A stretch of DNA of 64,000 nt. Source: Lactifluus volemus. Lineage: Eukaryota > Basidiomycota > Agaricomycetes > Russulales > Russulaceae. The position numbers and the translations under genes were made by a program. Location: positions 62,001 to 126,000 of the forward strand of contig WTXI01000045.1 in assembly GCA_022376515.1 (NCBI GenBank), written 5' to 3'. Positions 1 to 13,840 of the stretch are shown here, in pieces. Below the pieces are notes generated by a model, which was given only the letters and a program-made list of their open reading frames with translations, was not told the DNA's origin and searched no databases. Every line of letters starts with the position of its first letter. Position 1 is the first letter of the stretch.

Positions 1-109
1 CAGTGACCCGAACTCCGGTCCATGCGCCCATATACCATACCGTGAACTCCTTCACTACTGGCAGTCTTGCTTTCCTATCATTCCTGAATACATCAACCCT
101 CTTACCTAC

Positions 110-3100
110 ATGAGTTTGACGGCATCTACTTCAACCTTACCTTCCAACTTACCTACTATCATCAACGCTGCCTTAGACGAGTACACCAAGCAGACAGGGA
201 TAAATCTCACCCAGCACCCATCCTCTCACAAAATCCATCAATCCGATTCCCCAGATGATATCCTAGCACTTTTCCAACAGCGAGAGAAGGACTTTAAGGA
301 ATATCGAGATGGAAATCGCAAGCTGATAAATTGCCTCAAACCAGTCGTGCAGGTATTGCATGCGTTCTCCGGTGTCCTTGGCCAGGCGATTGGCATTGTG
401 AGCCTCACGGGCTTCATTTCCCCCACGTTATTGTTTATTCATGACTTTTCCAGTCACATCCACCAGCAAGAGCAATCCTTGTCGGAATTGATGTTCTCCT
501 CGTAGTATGCCCCCTCCATTACCGCTTCCGGTCTGATCCTTCTGACATCTCACTTTGTCAGACTGCTATTGCTGTCAGTTCGAGCTATGACGCGCTCGAA
601 GACCTATTTCAATGCGTTCAGAATTTTCTTCAACGCCTACATGTTTATACTCAAATTCCTCCCACCCCCGCGATGACAAATATACTCGTCAACATTATGG
701 CTCAAGTACTCTCAGTGCTTGGCTTGGCAACGAAGCAAATCAAGCTGGGACATTTCAGTACGTACCCACTTCCGCAATATACCTCACCTGTAGTTGAACG
801 TGCAACAGAGAAATTTGCGAAGAAGTTACTGGGAGAGACCGAGATTGAAGCTGTATTACAGAGGCTGGACCGTCTTACCGACGAGGAGGCTCGGATGACC
901 GTTGCCCAGACCTTAGAGGTCGTCCATGGTCTTATGGGGAATCTGAAGGTTGTCATGGACGGTGCGTGATCCTTCTTGACTCGTTACAAGAATTGAACAG
1001 GACTATTTTCTCGTAGATGGCAAGGCTTCGATGAGCGATATACGGAAGTCTCTTGGTATGTTCTTTGTGCGCTCGCGAATGCGTGTAGATTGGACTGAGG
1101 ATCAATCTAGTCAGTATGCAAGAGACATCTAGTAAGATAAATAAGATGGAACGTTCGTCATCATCCGTTCCTACTACTTCAGCCTTCAAGGTGACACTAG
1201 ACTGAAGGTGACCAATTACAAAAGGATGTGAGGAACTGGCTCTCTCCCCCAAATCATTCGACAAACCACAACATTGCACGTCGAGCTCACCAGAGCGGGA
1301 CGGCAACTTGGTTCTTGGAGGGGAGTATTATTTCTGAGTGGAAAGAAAGGGGATCCTTGCTATGGATACATGGAAAACGTATGGTTTCTTCATCACGGGC
1401 GCGTTCAGACTTCTAACAACGTTGTGGCCTATTAGCTGGGTCCGGAAAAAGTATACTCTTGTACGTTTTGATGAATTGTTTCATTTTCATCTGCAGCCAC
1501 TGAGTTTCCGACCAGGTCTGCGATTATCGAAGACATCGCGGGCTTGCGCGCAGCTGGGTTGGCATCCATGGGGTATTACTATTTCGATTTCAGGGACGCC
1601 AAGAAGCAGAATCGCCATGGCCTACTTTCCTCTCTCCTCACCCAGCTCTCCGTCCAGTCAAATCTATTTTATGACGTAGTCTCCCGGCTGTATGCAGCAC
1701 ACGACAGTGGCATCCAAGATCCTGCCGATCATACACTTACGCAGAGTTTAAAGGAAATGCTGGAACTCCCCGGACAGGGTCCGATATATATCATCATAGA
1801 TGCTCTGGACGAATGTCCGGATGTCTCGGGCATGCCATCGTCACGCGAAGAAGTGCTCGAACTTGTGGAGGAGCTCGTCAATCTGGAACTTTCGAATGTT
1901 CGCATTTGTGTTACTAGTCGCCCCGAATTCGATATCCGAGCCATCCTCGAGCCCTTGACAACACTTCGCGTATCTCTTCACGAAGAAAGTGGACAGAAGC
2001 AAGACATCACGGATTACGTAACAAAGGTCGTGAACTCGGACCGGAAGATGCGGAGCTGGAGAGAGCAGGATAAGCAACTGGTCATCGATGTCCTTTCAGA
2101 AAAGGCAGACGGGATGTAAGTCACCACATTCTTCGTGCATCGCTTGGGGTTACTTATTGGGTGATGCAGGTTTCGATGGGTGTATTGCCAATTGGAATCC
2201 TTGCGTCGCAATCTACCCGCGAGTATCCAGGGTGCCCTCGACCAGTTGCCCAAAACTTTGGACGAGACATACCGACATGCCTTACTCTCCATTGAGGAGG
2301 AGAAACGTGAATATGCTCAACGTCTCTTCAAGTGCCTCACTGTATCGATCCGCCCCTTGCACGTCGCCGAACTCGCCGACGTTCTTGCCATACGGTTCGA
2401 GCCTGGTGCGCTTCCAAACTATGACGTAGGATGGCGCCTTAGTGATGCAGAGGAAGCCGTTCTCTCTGTTGGCTCGAGCTTGATATCGGTGGTCAATGTC
2501 GATGGCTCCAAAGTCGTACAGTTCTCCCACTTCTCGGTTAAAGAGTTCCTGACCACTGATCACCTCGGGGACGACCTTTCCGATTATCACATTCTTCCCG
2601 GCCCTGCACATACCATTCTCGCAAAGGCATGCCTGAGCATCCTGCTCAAGCTTGACGACCGCATCGACAAAGCGACGATCGAGAATTTGCCATTGGCAGA
2701 GTATGCTGCTCGGCATTGGGTCGAACATGCTCGATTTGATGATGTGTCATCATCGATACAAGATGAAATGCAGCACCTGTTTGACCTTGAGAAATCCCAT
2801 TTTTCGGCATGGGTGTGGGTTTTCAATATAGACCGTCCTTGGGTACAACACATGTCGACGATACATCCGACTCCTCCAGAAGCGACACCCCTATACTACG
2901 CGATATTATGTGGATTCCATGACATTGCGCAGCACCTTCTCGTTGCTCATCAGTTAGATGTAAATGCGAGGGGTGATTGTCGGATGAGCCCACTGCAAGC
3001 TGCGCTAATGACAAGAAATTTGAAGGTCGCAGGGTTGCTGCTACAGCATGGTGCTGAAGTAGATGTCCGGGATGAATTTGGCCATACTCCTTTGCACTGG

Positions 3101-4804
3101 GCATCACAAGGGGGGAACACTGATATTCCGCGGTTCCTTCTGGAGAATAATGCTGACGTCAACGCGCGGGATATGCAAAACAGAGTTCCACTTCACTTGG
3201 CGTCAGCGGAGGGACAACTAGAAATCGTTAGCCTGCTGCTCCAGCACGGCGCAATTGTGGACTGTTGTGATGGAAAGGGCATGACCCCTCTGCACTGGGC
3301 GGCGGCTTCGGGACATCTGGACATTTCTCTGTTATTGCTAGACCGGGACGTGGACGTGGACGTACAGGGCCACAAGGGTTTGACCCCGCTACACTTTGTT
3401 TCATCTAATGGGTACATTGAGGTCGCCAAGATGCTCATCCAGCGTGGTGCAGCTGTTGATAGCCGGAATGACGAGAAACAAACTCCCTTGCATCTCGCCT
3501 CATGGAAAGGCCACCTCGATATCGTACGGCTCTTAATCGAGAACGGCGCGAACGTATCTTCCAGATGCAACGCGGGCTCGACTCCGTTTCACTCAGCATC
3601 ACGAGGCGGGCACCTTCATATTGTCGAGTTCCTACTTCGCTGTGATGTCAATCACGATGTCGGCGTTCAGAATGCGAATGGAGAGACCGCATTGATCCTA
3701 GCATCCCAAGGAGGGAAGCTTGACGTTGTTCGCTTCTTAATCGATCAAGGAGCAGACTTGAACTCCCTGTCCGAGGGTTCATCGGTCGCGTTACACTTTG
3801 CAGCTCAAGAGGGTCATATTGACCTTGTACAGCTGTTTCTAGACCGCGGTGCAGACGTGAATGTACAGGACGACCACCTTTTGACTCCGCTGCATATGGC
3901 TTCGTCGAATGGGCATATCCAAGTGGCACAATTCCTAGTTGAACGTGGGGCAATTGTCGATTCTTGTACTGATCAACAGGAAACACCGCTTGACTTGGCA
4001 GCTGGAAGTGGGCAAGTCGAAGTCGTACACTTCCTACTCGAGTCAGGAGCGAATGTACATGCAATGGATGAAGACGGCTGGACCCCGTTACACAAGGCAT
4101 CATGGAATGGCCATCTCAAGATCGTCAGGTTGTTTCTCAGTCGCGGTGCGGATCTCGACTCACGGAATCACGCCAATAAGACTGCCGCAGATTTGGCATC
4201 GGAGAATTCTAAGGCCAAGGTTGCAGACTTCCTGGTCAAGTGCAAAGGAGACGAGAATTTTCGGAATTGGATATGCTCAACTGGATTGGATATAATGCTG
4301 CATGACACTAATGAAGAGGACATTACGGAACAAACTTCACTACATGCTGCGGTCTCAGAGGGCAAACTTGGCGTTGTGCAGTCGCTTCTTGCACGAGGGG
4401 CAGATGTCAATGCACGAAATGCCGAACATGAAACTCTGCTGAAACTGGCATCAGAAACGGTGTACTTCGATATGGTGCACTTATTGATTGAGCGCGGCGC
4501 GGAGGTGGACTCACGGGACAGTTTGGGGCGGACCCCGTTACACGAGGCATCGCGATGTGGGAACACTGATGCGGCGCGGTTGTTGATTGATCACGGTGCG
4601 GATGTCAACGCCAGGGACCAAGATAATTGGGCTCCCATTCATGATTCAGCGGTCATGGGGGAATTCAACGTTGTAGAATTGCTGCTTGCACGAGGTGCGA
4701 ACCCGCATTATCTCACCGATAACGGTCTATCCGCATTCCAATTGGCGAGAGGAAGAGGATACCGTGAAGTTGTACACCTACTCAGAGAGCAAGATGCAAA
4801 GTAA
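110..4804 (+). CDS. Goodbye-NACHT-ankyrin NLR-like receptor, copy 1
   Basis: Fungal STAND/NLR-type receptor; the family is thought to work in non-self recognition or regulated cell death in the cytosol. Splicing by eye gives exons 110-397, 454-501, about 562-961, 1017-1055, an unresolved small exon near 1112-1190, about 1200-1378, 1436-1460, 1516-2115 and 2170-4804. The N-terminal exons encode a Goodbye-type helical domain (EYTKQTG, then a hydrophobic GIDVLL segment). The NACHT ATPase shows a P-loop GKPGSGKSIL assembled across two introns and a Walker B IIIDALDE. The last exon carries the NACHT end and about 19 ankyrin repeats from about codon 238 of its 874 codons. The product is roughly 1,400 residues. 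The ATG at 110 starts the conserved N-terminus and an intron donor GTGAGC follows at 398. This is the only copy I can read without a frameshift. The exon joins between 1055 and 1200 are uncertain. Confidence 0.85.
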
Positions 4805-6297
4805 GCATAGCACTTACTAGTAAGGTACGACGAATCATTGTATGGGCACTGATTTGAGGGCTAACTTGAATCGCTTGGTCCACAGCGGCACAGCCACCGT
4901 GATGCTTCAGCAACTCTCGCTTCTCCGCTATCCCCTCCATCCACCTTCAAGTTCCAAAGTTGCGCCTTAAAATGTGCGCCGCTCGCGCTTCGCCTACAAG
5001 TCTCAGGACTCACGTTTACTATACTTTCCACATAGCGTTGCCAAGCAGTTTACATTGTGGATTTTTACTATCGCTCTCAGGCGTCTACTTCACTCATCCG
5101 TTGAACGTGATCATGGATATATACTACTAGTACTCCTAACCCCCCGTCATATAACCGTCTTTGCGTTCTCTCCTCTTAGTTTTCGTATGACCCTTCCCTG
5201 GTGTCTCGGAAAGCCTCTCAATGATTCGAAGTCTTGCGTTTCTTAATTCTACTTTTTAACTTAATCCCCACTTCTACTCTTGTCCATCACTGGCACCTCA
5301 TACTTGGGTTTGGTATTTCGTATTGTACCCTCCCAGACACCCGCCTTTACTTTGTTCGTTTGAATTCCAGAGCTTTTTTAAAATACTGAGACCGCCTTAA
5401 TCGCTGTAAGACATGCAAGTCACTGGGCCCTGAAGTCGTGCGCACCCGTGGGGTTCATGTACAGGTGGGCGCAGGTCAAGAATCACAAGCGGTGGGTGGA
5501 CCGCGGCGAGGACGACGTATGCGGAAGAACTGCGATGGTGAGAGGTAGAGATAGACAGTCTTTTGGACCAATGAAAGCCTGGCGCAAAAGGATGTGTCGA
5601 AGCCAACAGAGCATGGTGTTTGCATCGATGATAGTGTTTATTAATAATGATACCGTATATGTATAATTTAGTATAAAAGTATCATCGAACGGGGTGAGCC
5701 GAATACAGTAGAGAGAAGAGAAAGGGAGTGGGGAGAGTCGACGTCGCCTTTCCCGATGCCGGTTTCTTCGCGACACGCCAGCGGCGAGCTGCTGATAATT
5801 GAGTGCCATTAGCCGCCTTGTCTAAAAAGAACTGACAGTGGGGACGTACAGCTGCTTATACTCGTAAAAGCACTCTGGAGGGTCAATGAGGTTACCGCAC
5901 AAACCCATGCGTGGCCTTAATCATTTTGGGACGGAATCGAAGTGCCGCTGATGGCTGGAAGTGTTGGTAGAACAGGCGGCGGACATTTCCACCGGTCGTT
6001 GCAAGGCATTGGCTTCCTTTTATCTAACCCATAGGAATTGAAACCAAGACTCAGTCTCGGTGACGGAAGACCGAATTAACATCCAGCTGTAGAAAGTGAA
6101 CTTGACTCGGACGGACGCGGCATGGAACGGAGAGCGAAAAGGACGGTCACTGTAACTGACTTCAGTATTCGGGAAGAAAGAAAAGAATAAAATGAAAATA
6201 TTATCGTACTGTAGGCAAGAAGTGTTCGAGTAAGTTACAAGCAAAAGAGATGATGTTGACTCCGAGCGCCGCGTGGTAAGTTATTATTAATAATAAC
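4805..6297. other. 3' flank of NLR copy 1, no convincing gene
   Basis: About 1.5 kb without a supported gene. The stretch to about 5800 is recognisably repeated downstream of copies 2 and 3: a pyrimidine-rich segment, the GGTGTCT stretch near 5200, and in copy 2 also a GC-rich segment around 5400-5600. It is therefore part of the duplicated unit. Short ORFs on both strands show no family signature. The part from 5800 to 6297 looks unique and featureless. Confidence 0.6.
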
Positions 6298-7432
6298 TCG
6301 GGCCGGGCCTGTCCTGCCAAAGTTGCCGCGCTACGTGACATAAAGCCGTTCCGTTCCGTTTCGACGAGCCGCTTCGACGAGGGTTCCATTCGTTATCTTC
6401 TCTGTGTGCCAGACTCGGAGTCTACGCTAAGCTATAGACATACCTTCATTCTGCTCCCAGGAGATGTCAAGAATGGTGTCCTGGGTACGATGTCCTATTA
6501 GTGTGTGATTCACCACAACGCCATTTCTTATTCATGTTTTCTCATACAGGTGTTGATAAAGCTCGGTTTGACGTGCATTGGGTATACTCAAATGCGTGCA
6601 GTTCGTGATAATTGACTGGAATCTGGAGCAGGAGCTGAGTAGAGCTATGTGTTTTTAAATGTGGTGCGTTTCGCTACATCATCAGTATTGACTAGTTCCA
6701 CTAGGTCCACGTAGGTGTACTAGTAATCCGAGTATGCCTTTCGCATTTTTATGGACCTCCCGGTGCTCACTACGACTTTGATTGGACGATTCACCATCAC
6801 CTCGGCTGATGTCCTGCACACCCTCCTCGACTTCCAGTCACACGCCCAATTGTCTAGGCTTCTTCCATGAGTGAACCCCGCGTAATTGCATCGGGCTCTG
6901 CCCATGTTTCCCACACATATACCCAGTTCCTTCGACCCTGTGGGACAGGTGATCTCGTGTGCCGAAGACGTACGCGAAGACGTGAGTACTGAATGCGATA
7001 TGATGGACGTATTTATTTTTTTCCCCGTTATCGGAGACGTGCACGTTTAAGAGAACTTGTATATTCGCGATGGGCTCAATGTGGTGCCTCGTATCTATGG
7101 CTGAGCAAATTTGAAGGATAATTATTCCTATGGCAGCACCATGTCGATAGCCAGTTATCGTAGAAAATTGTGTACTAAATGTAATGTCCCGCAGGCTGCC
7201 ACTCCCAACGCGATTAGTACAAGTTGATCTCGGACCTCTGTGTGATTTGATATTTTCCAGCGTCTACTGTCAAGCATGTCAAGGTCACCTGTTCACCAGC
7301 ATCTCCCTTTGAGGCTGTGTCAATGAGGCGATAAGGGGTAGCTCATGCGCCCATCTACTGTACCTTGAACCTTTTCACCTCTCCCACTCCTGCTTTCCTG
7401 TCATTCCAGCACACATCAACCCTCTTACCTAC
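6298..7432 (+). repeat. Upstream flank module of NLR copy 2
   Basis: Non-coding sequence that reappears, diverged, before copy 3 (about 15905-17209) and copy 4 (about 55550-56850). Shared landmarks are the GGGCCGGGCCTGTCC-like start, CAGACTCGGAGTCTACGC near 6412, the TTGACTGGAATCTGGAGCAG stretch near 6612, and a conserved block just before the start codon. It marks the tandem duplication unit and presumably contains the receptor promoter. I can point to no specific regulatory site. Confidence 0.6.
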
Positions 7433-10400
7433 ATGAGTTCGATGGCGTCTACGATACCAACGTCTGGCTTCCCCATTATCATCGACGCTGCTCTACAAGA
7501 GTATACCAAGCAGACGGGGATCGATCTTACCCAGAACCCATTCGCTCTCAAAATCCAACACTCTGATTCTCCCGATGGTGTCCTAGGGCTGTTGCAAGAG
7601 CGAGAGAAGGAGTTCAAGGAATATCGAGATGGAAATCGCAACCTCTTTAATTGCCTCAAACCAGTAGTGCAGGTATTGCATGCACTCTCTGGTGTCCTTG
7701 GCGAGACGATTAGCATTGTGAGCCTCACGAGCTTCATTTTCCTCATCTCCTTGTTTATTGAATCCTTTTCCAGCCATTTCCACCATCAAAAGCAATCTTC
7801 GTTGGAATTGATGTTCTCCTCGCAGTACGCCTCCTCCATTATCGCTTCTGGTCTGACCCTTCTGACAAGTCACTACTTCAGGCCGCTAGTGGCGTTAGTT
7901 CGAGTTATGACGCACTAGAAGATCTATTTCAATGCGTTCAGAATTTTCTTCAACGCCTACATGTTTATACCCAAATTCCTTTTCCCCCCGCGATGACAAG
8001 TATACTCGTGAAGATTATGGTTCAAGTACTCTCAGTGCTTGGCTTGGCAACAAAGCAAATCAAGCAGGGGCGTTTCAGTGCGTATGCCCTTCCTCAACAT
8101 ACTTCACGTGTAGTTGAATGTGCAGCAGAAAAATTCGCGAAGAAGCTGTTCGGCGAGAGCGATATCGAAGCTGTGTTACAGAGGCTGGACCGCCTTACCC
8201 ACGAGGAGGCTCGGATGACCGTTGCCCAGACGTTAGAGGTCGTCCATGGTCTTATGTGTAATCTGAAGGTTGTTATGGACGGTGCGTGATCCTTCTTGAC
8301 TCGTTACAAGAATTGGACGGGACTTTTCTGTTGTAGATGGCAAGGCATCGATGAGCGACATACGGAAGTCTCTTGGTATGTTCTTTGTGTGCCCACAAAT
8401 TCGTGTAGATTGGACTAAGGACCAATCTAGTCAGCATGCAAGAGACATCTAGTAAGATAAATAAGATGGAACGTTCGTCATCCTCTGGATCTACTATCTT
8501 GGTCTTCGAGGTTGACACTAAATTGAAGGTGACCAATTACAAAAGGATGTGAGAAACTGGCTCTCTCCCCCAAATCATTCGACAAACCACAACATCGCAC
8601 GTCGAGCTCACCAGAGCGGGACGGCAACTTGGTTCTTGGAGGGGAGTATTATTTCTGAGTGGAAAGAAAGGGGACCCTTGCTATGGATACATGGAAAACG
8701 TATGGTTTCTCCATCACTGGCGCGTTTAGACCTCTAATAACGTTTTGGCCTATTAGCCGGGTCCGGAAAAAGTATACTCTTGTACGTGTTGATGAATTGT
8801 TTCATTTTCATCTGCAGCCAATGAGTTGCCGATCAGGTCCGCGATTATTGAAGAGGTCGCAGGCTTGCGCACAGCTGGGTTGGCATCCATGGCATATTAT
8901 TATTTCGATTTCAGAGACGCCAAGAAGCAGAATCGCCATGGCCTACTTTCCTCTCTCCTCACCCAGCTCTCCGTCCAGTCAAATCATATTATGACATAGT
9001 CTCCCGGTTGTATGCGGCACATGACAGTGGCATCCAAGATCCCGCAGATCACACACTCATGCAGAGTTTAAAGGAAATGCTGGAACTCCATGAACAGGGA
9101 CCGATATACATCATCATAGACGCTTTGGATGAATGCCCGAATGTCTCGGGCATGCCAACGTCACGCGAAGATGTGCTCGAACTTGTGGAGGAGCTCGTCA
9201 ATCTGGAACTTTCGAATGTTCACATTTGTGTTACTAGTCGCCCCGAATTCGATATCCGAGCCGTCCTCGAGCCCTTGACAACACTTCGCGTGTCTCTCCA
9301 CGAGGAAAGTGGACAGAAGCAAGACATCATGGATTACGTAACGAAGGTCGTGCACTCGGACCGAAAGATGCGGAGCTGGAGAGAGCAGGATAAGCAACTG
9401 GTCATCGATGTCCTTTCAGAAAAGGCAGATGGGATGTAAGTCATCACATTCTTCGTGCGTAACTTGCGGTTACTTATTGGATCATGCAGGTTTCGATGGG
9501 TGTATTGCCAATTGGAATCCTTGCGTCGCAATCTACCTGCGAGTATCCAGGGTGCCCTCGACCAGTTGCCCAAGACTTTGGACGAGACATACAAACATGC
9601 GTTACTCTCCATTGAGGAGGAGAAACGTGAATATGCTCAACGTCTCTTCAAGTGCCTCACCGTATCAATCCGCCCCTTGCACGTTGCCGAACTCGCCGAC
9701 ATTCTTGCCATACGGTTCGAGCCTGGTTCGCTTCCAAAATATGACGTAGGGTGGCGCCTAACGATGCAGAGGAAGCCGTTCTCTCTGTTGGCTCGAGCTT
9801 GATATCGGTGGTCAATGTCGATGGCTCCAAAGTCGTACAGTTCTCCCACTTCTCGGTTAAAGAGTTCTTGACCTCCGATCACCTCGGGGACGACCTTTCC
9901 GGGTATCACATCCTTCCCGCTCCTGCACATACCATTCTCGCAAAGGCATGCCTGAGCATCCTACTCAAGCTTGACGACCGCATTGACAAAGCCACGATCG
10001 AGAATCTGCCATTGGCAGAGTATGCTGCTCGGCATTGGGTCGAACATGCTCGATTTGATGATGTGTCATCATCGATACAAGATGAAATGCAACACCTGTT
10101 TGACCCAGAGAAATCCCATTTTTCGGCATGGGTGTGGGTTTTCAATATAGATCGTCCTTGGAGACAACACATGTCGACGATACATCCGACTCGTCCAGAA
10201 GCGACACCCCTATACTATGCGATATTATGTGGATTCCATGACATTGCGCAGCACCTTCTCGTTGCTCATCAGTTAGATGTCAATGAGATGGGTGATTGTC
10301 GGATGAGCCCACTGCAAGCCGCGCTAATGACAAGAAATTTGAAGGTCGCAGGGTTGCTGCTACAGCATGGTGCTGATGTAGATGACTGTAAACGTGGCGA

Positions 10401-12110
10401 TACTTCTTTGCACCGGGCATCAGAAAGGGGGAGCACTGATATCGCACGGTTCCTTCTGGAGAATGATGCTGATGTCAACACACGGGATCTAGAAGACAGG
10501 ACTCCACTTCACATCGCGTCAACGGAGGGACAACTAGAAATCGTTAGTCTGCTGCTCCAGCACGGCGCAATTGTGGACTGTTATGATGGAATTGGCATGA
10601 CCCCTCTGCACTCGGCGGCGGATTCGGGACATCTGGACATTTCTCTGTTATTGCTAGACCGGGACGTGGACGTGGACGTACAGGACTACGAGGGCCGGAC
10701 CCCGCTACACTTTGTTTCAGCTAGTGGGCACATTGAGGTCACCAAGTTGCTCATCCAGCGTGGTGCAGCTGTTGATAGCCGGGATTATGATGAGAAAACT
10801 CCCTTGGACTGCGCCTCATGGAAAGGCAACCTCGATATTGTACGGCTCTTGATCGAGAAGGGCGCGAACGTATCTTCCAGATCCATCAATGGCTCTACTC
10901 CGTTTCACTCGCATCATTGCGAGGGCACCTTCATGTTGTCGAGTTCCTACTTCGTTGTGATGTCAATCACGATGTCGGCGTTCAGAATGCGATGGAGAGA
11001 CCGCATTGATCCTAGCATCCCAGGAAGGGAAACTTGACGTTGTGCGCTTCTTAATCGATCAAGGGCAGACTTGAATTCCCCGTGCGAGATTCATCGGTCG
11101 CGTTACACTGGGCAACTCAAGAGGTCATCTTGACGTCGTACAGCTGCTTCTAGACCGCGGTGCAGACGTGAATGTACAGGACGACCACCTTTGGACTCCG
11201 CTGCATGTGGCTTCGCAGAATGGGCATATCCAAGTGGCACAATTGCTAGTTGAACGTGGGGCAATTGTCGATTCTTGTAATTATCAACAGCAAACACCGC
11301 TTAACTCGGCAGCTGGAAGTGGGCAAGTCGAAGTCGTACACTTCCTACTCGAGTCAGGAGCGAATGTACATGCGATGGATGAAGCCGGCTGGACTCCGTT
11401 ACACACGGCATCATGGAATGGTCATCTCAAGATCGTCAGGTTGTTGCTCAGTCGAGGTGCGGATCTCGACTCACGGAATCACGACAATAAGACTGCCGCA
11501 GATTTGGCTCGGAGAATTCTAAGGCCAAGGTTGCAGACTTCCTGGTGAAGTGCAAAGGAGACGAGAATTTTCGGAATGGGATATGCTCAACTGATTGGAT
11601 ATAATGCTGCACGACACTAATGAAGAGGAAATTACGGAACCAACTTCACTACATGCTGCGGTCGCAGAGGGCAAACTTGGCGTTGTGCAGTCGCTTCTTG
11701 CACTAGGGGCAGATGTCAATGCACGAATGCAAACACCAAACTCTGCTAGGACTGGCATCGATGAACGGGCACTTCGATATGGTGCACTTACTGATTGAGC
11801 GCGGCGCGGAGGCGGATTCACGGGACAGTTCTGGGCGGACCCCGTTACACGCAGCATCGGGAATGGGCACACTGATGTGGCACGGTTGTTGATTGATCAC
11901 GGTGCGGACGTGAACGCCAGGATGCAAGATAATTGGGCTCCCATTCATTATTCAGCAGCCATGGGACAATTCGAGGTTGTAGAATTGCTGCTTGCACGAG
12001 GTGCGAACCCGCATTATCTCACCGATGACGGTCGATCCGCATTCGAATTGGCGAGAGGAAGAGGATACCGTGAAGTTGTACACCTACTCAGAGAGCAAGA
12101 TGCAAAGTAG
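7433..12110 (+). pseudogene. NLR-like receptor copy 2, frameshifted
   Basis: Paralogue of the receptor at 110-4804 with the same exon plan, including a 25-bp P-loop exon at 8757-8781 (GKPGSGKSIL after splicing) and Walker B IIIDALDE near 9115. The start ATG is clear at 7433. The donor of the second intron reads GC instead of GT. It looks inactive: a 1-bp deletion near 8983 breaks the exon after the P-loop, another near 9768 breaks the exon after NACHT, and several more occur around 10905-11750 in the ankyrin region. The ankyrin repeats that remain readable differ from copies 1 and 3 at repeat-surface positions, and the final repeats near 11900-12110 are well preserved. Assembly error could mimic some indels, but their number argues for real decay. 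Confidence 0.8.
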
Positions 12111-13080
12111 CATAGCACTTACTTGTAAGGTGCGATGAATCATTGTATGGGCGTTGATTTGAGGGCTAACTTGAATCGCTTGGTCCACAGCGGCACACTG
12201 GCATCCACCGTGATCCTCAGTGACTCTGTGTTTTCGGCTATCCTCATCCACCTTCCAGACTTGCGCTTCAAATTATGCGCCGCTCAAGGTTCACGTTTAC
12301 TATACTTTCCACCTAGCGTTGCTAGGTACTTTGTGGTTTTACTATTGCTCTCAGCTTCTACTTTACTCATTCGTTGACCTGGTCATGCATATATCCCCAG
12401 CCCGCCATGATATAACCGTCTTGCGTTCTCTCCTCTTAGTTTCTGTATGACCCTTCCTTGGTATTCGGAAAGCCTCTAACGATTTGAAGCCTTGCGTTGC
12501 CATATTCTACTTTTTAACTTGATTTACTCTTTTAGTTTGAATTCCAGAGCTTTTGAAATTACTGAGAACGGTTATTATAATCTCTGTAAGACACCAAACG
12601 TTCCTTCCGCACAAACCACCAGGCGCTCCAGTCGCGCGCGCCCAGGCGCGGGAGTTTCATGTATGGGTTGTGCGCATGATTATGAATCGAAAGCGGTGCG
12701 TAGTGACCCCGCGGCGAGGACGATGTGTGGGAAGAACTGTGATGGTGAGATGGGAGATAATACTGTAGATGATAGCGTTTTCCAGATGAAAACGAAAGTT
12801 TCTTGGCGCAGCGGTAATTCAGAGGGGGTGTCTCCGTCGCGACGATGAAGCATGGGGCAGTAGTTATTTTTTGCGAAGACGTCAATGTTTGGTGATTTAC
12901 CGTATAAGTACAAAACGTATCGTCGGGCGCGTGAGCCGAATACAGTAGAGAGAAAAATGGAGAAAAGGGGGGGGGTCGACCCTTTCTCGTCGGTGCCGCC
13001 GGTACTATCAAAAGGGTTTTTTTTGCTTTTATCGCGTTCGCGAGACGCCAACGCACATCTTCGGCGGAGGGCGAGCTACT
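12111..13080. repeat. 3' flank module of NLR copy 2, no gene
   Basis: Repeats the downstream flank of copy 1 (4805-5800) with many substitutions. It includes the GAGCCGAATACAGTAGAGAG landmark (near 12921 here, near 5695 in copy 1), followed by a GGCGAGCT segment. Minus-strand ORFs in this stretch share no recognisable domain, so I call no gene. A run of nine G near 12967 could be a site of assembly uncertainty. Confidence 0.5.
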
Positions 13081-13840
13081 AGTACCAAGTAGCGCAAAAA
13101 AATCGTCATGACCTTTTTTTGTTTTTCAGGAACAGGAGCCTACACGGGTACTTTCAAGGGTTTCCCACGCGGGATAGGTTTCATATACAGAAATATAGAT
13201 CATAATTAGGATGGAAAGTTTAAAAAATGGACATATGGTGGAGTTCTCGCCGGAGTACCGTGCCAGTGGACGGCTTGACGTTTTTTTGGGGGGCAAGGCT
13301 GTGAAGGCCGCGCCGCGCCGCGCGACGTTATTAATAAAAGGGAGTACTGTAGTACAGTATGGTGGGTTTTGTTCGCCCCCGTAGTTGTCGTAGGGATGGG
13401 TGTGTCAAGGGTAAAAACAAACGAGAGGTATGGGAATAAAAGTCTCTTCGCTCACTTGGTACTATCCATCTTTTTTCTCACACAACTCATGGTGAAACAG
13501 GTCATCCTTGGGAACGCCGGGGTGACCTTTTTTTTGCTTAAAAGGGATATGCCTCTCCTTTGCTCGCTTCCCATCTGGGCACGATGAGTTAATTTTAGAG
13601 TTGTGGGGAAAGCTTGGGTCAGGTGTTTGCGATAATGGTCATACGACCTAAAATAGGATTACATATACGGAGAAACCCTTTTTTTCTTTTTAAGTCTACA
13701 TTTATATTCCGCAACATGTGGCTATGACAAAGACGCAGTGGGATAGTAAAGGCGGCCGAGGAAGTAAGGAGCGTAGTGCTGTACTCAACGTTTTCGTGGT
13801 TGTGTGGTGGGGGAAGTCTATAGTAGGGTTTACAAGTACA
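13081..13840. other. Intergenic, homopolymer-rich, no gene seen
   Basis: Contains several T runs of 7-8 and a short palindrome around GTACTGTAGTACAGTA near 13345. No coding signature, terminal repeat or RNA gene was recognised. It separates the copy 2 flank from a minus-strand LINE remnant. Confidence 0.4.

Noticed and set aside
758..793. A 36-bp intron in the Goodbye exon of copy 1
   Set aside because: GTACGT and TAG borders exist, but the segment is in frame, has no stop and is shorter than the other introns here. Retention gives an equally good protein, so I left it as exon.
4168..4566. Antisense ORFs across the ankyrin exons of copies 1-3
   Set aside because: Long open frames opposite repeat-coding DNA are a codon-composition effect. 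They show no independent conservation or start context.
12559..13056. 165-codon minus-strand ORF downstream of NLR copy 2
   Set aside because: The homologous flank of copy 1 does not preserve the frame, so conservation argues against coding.
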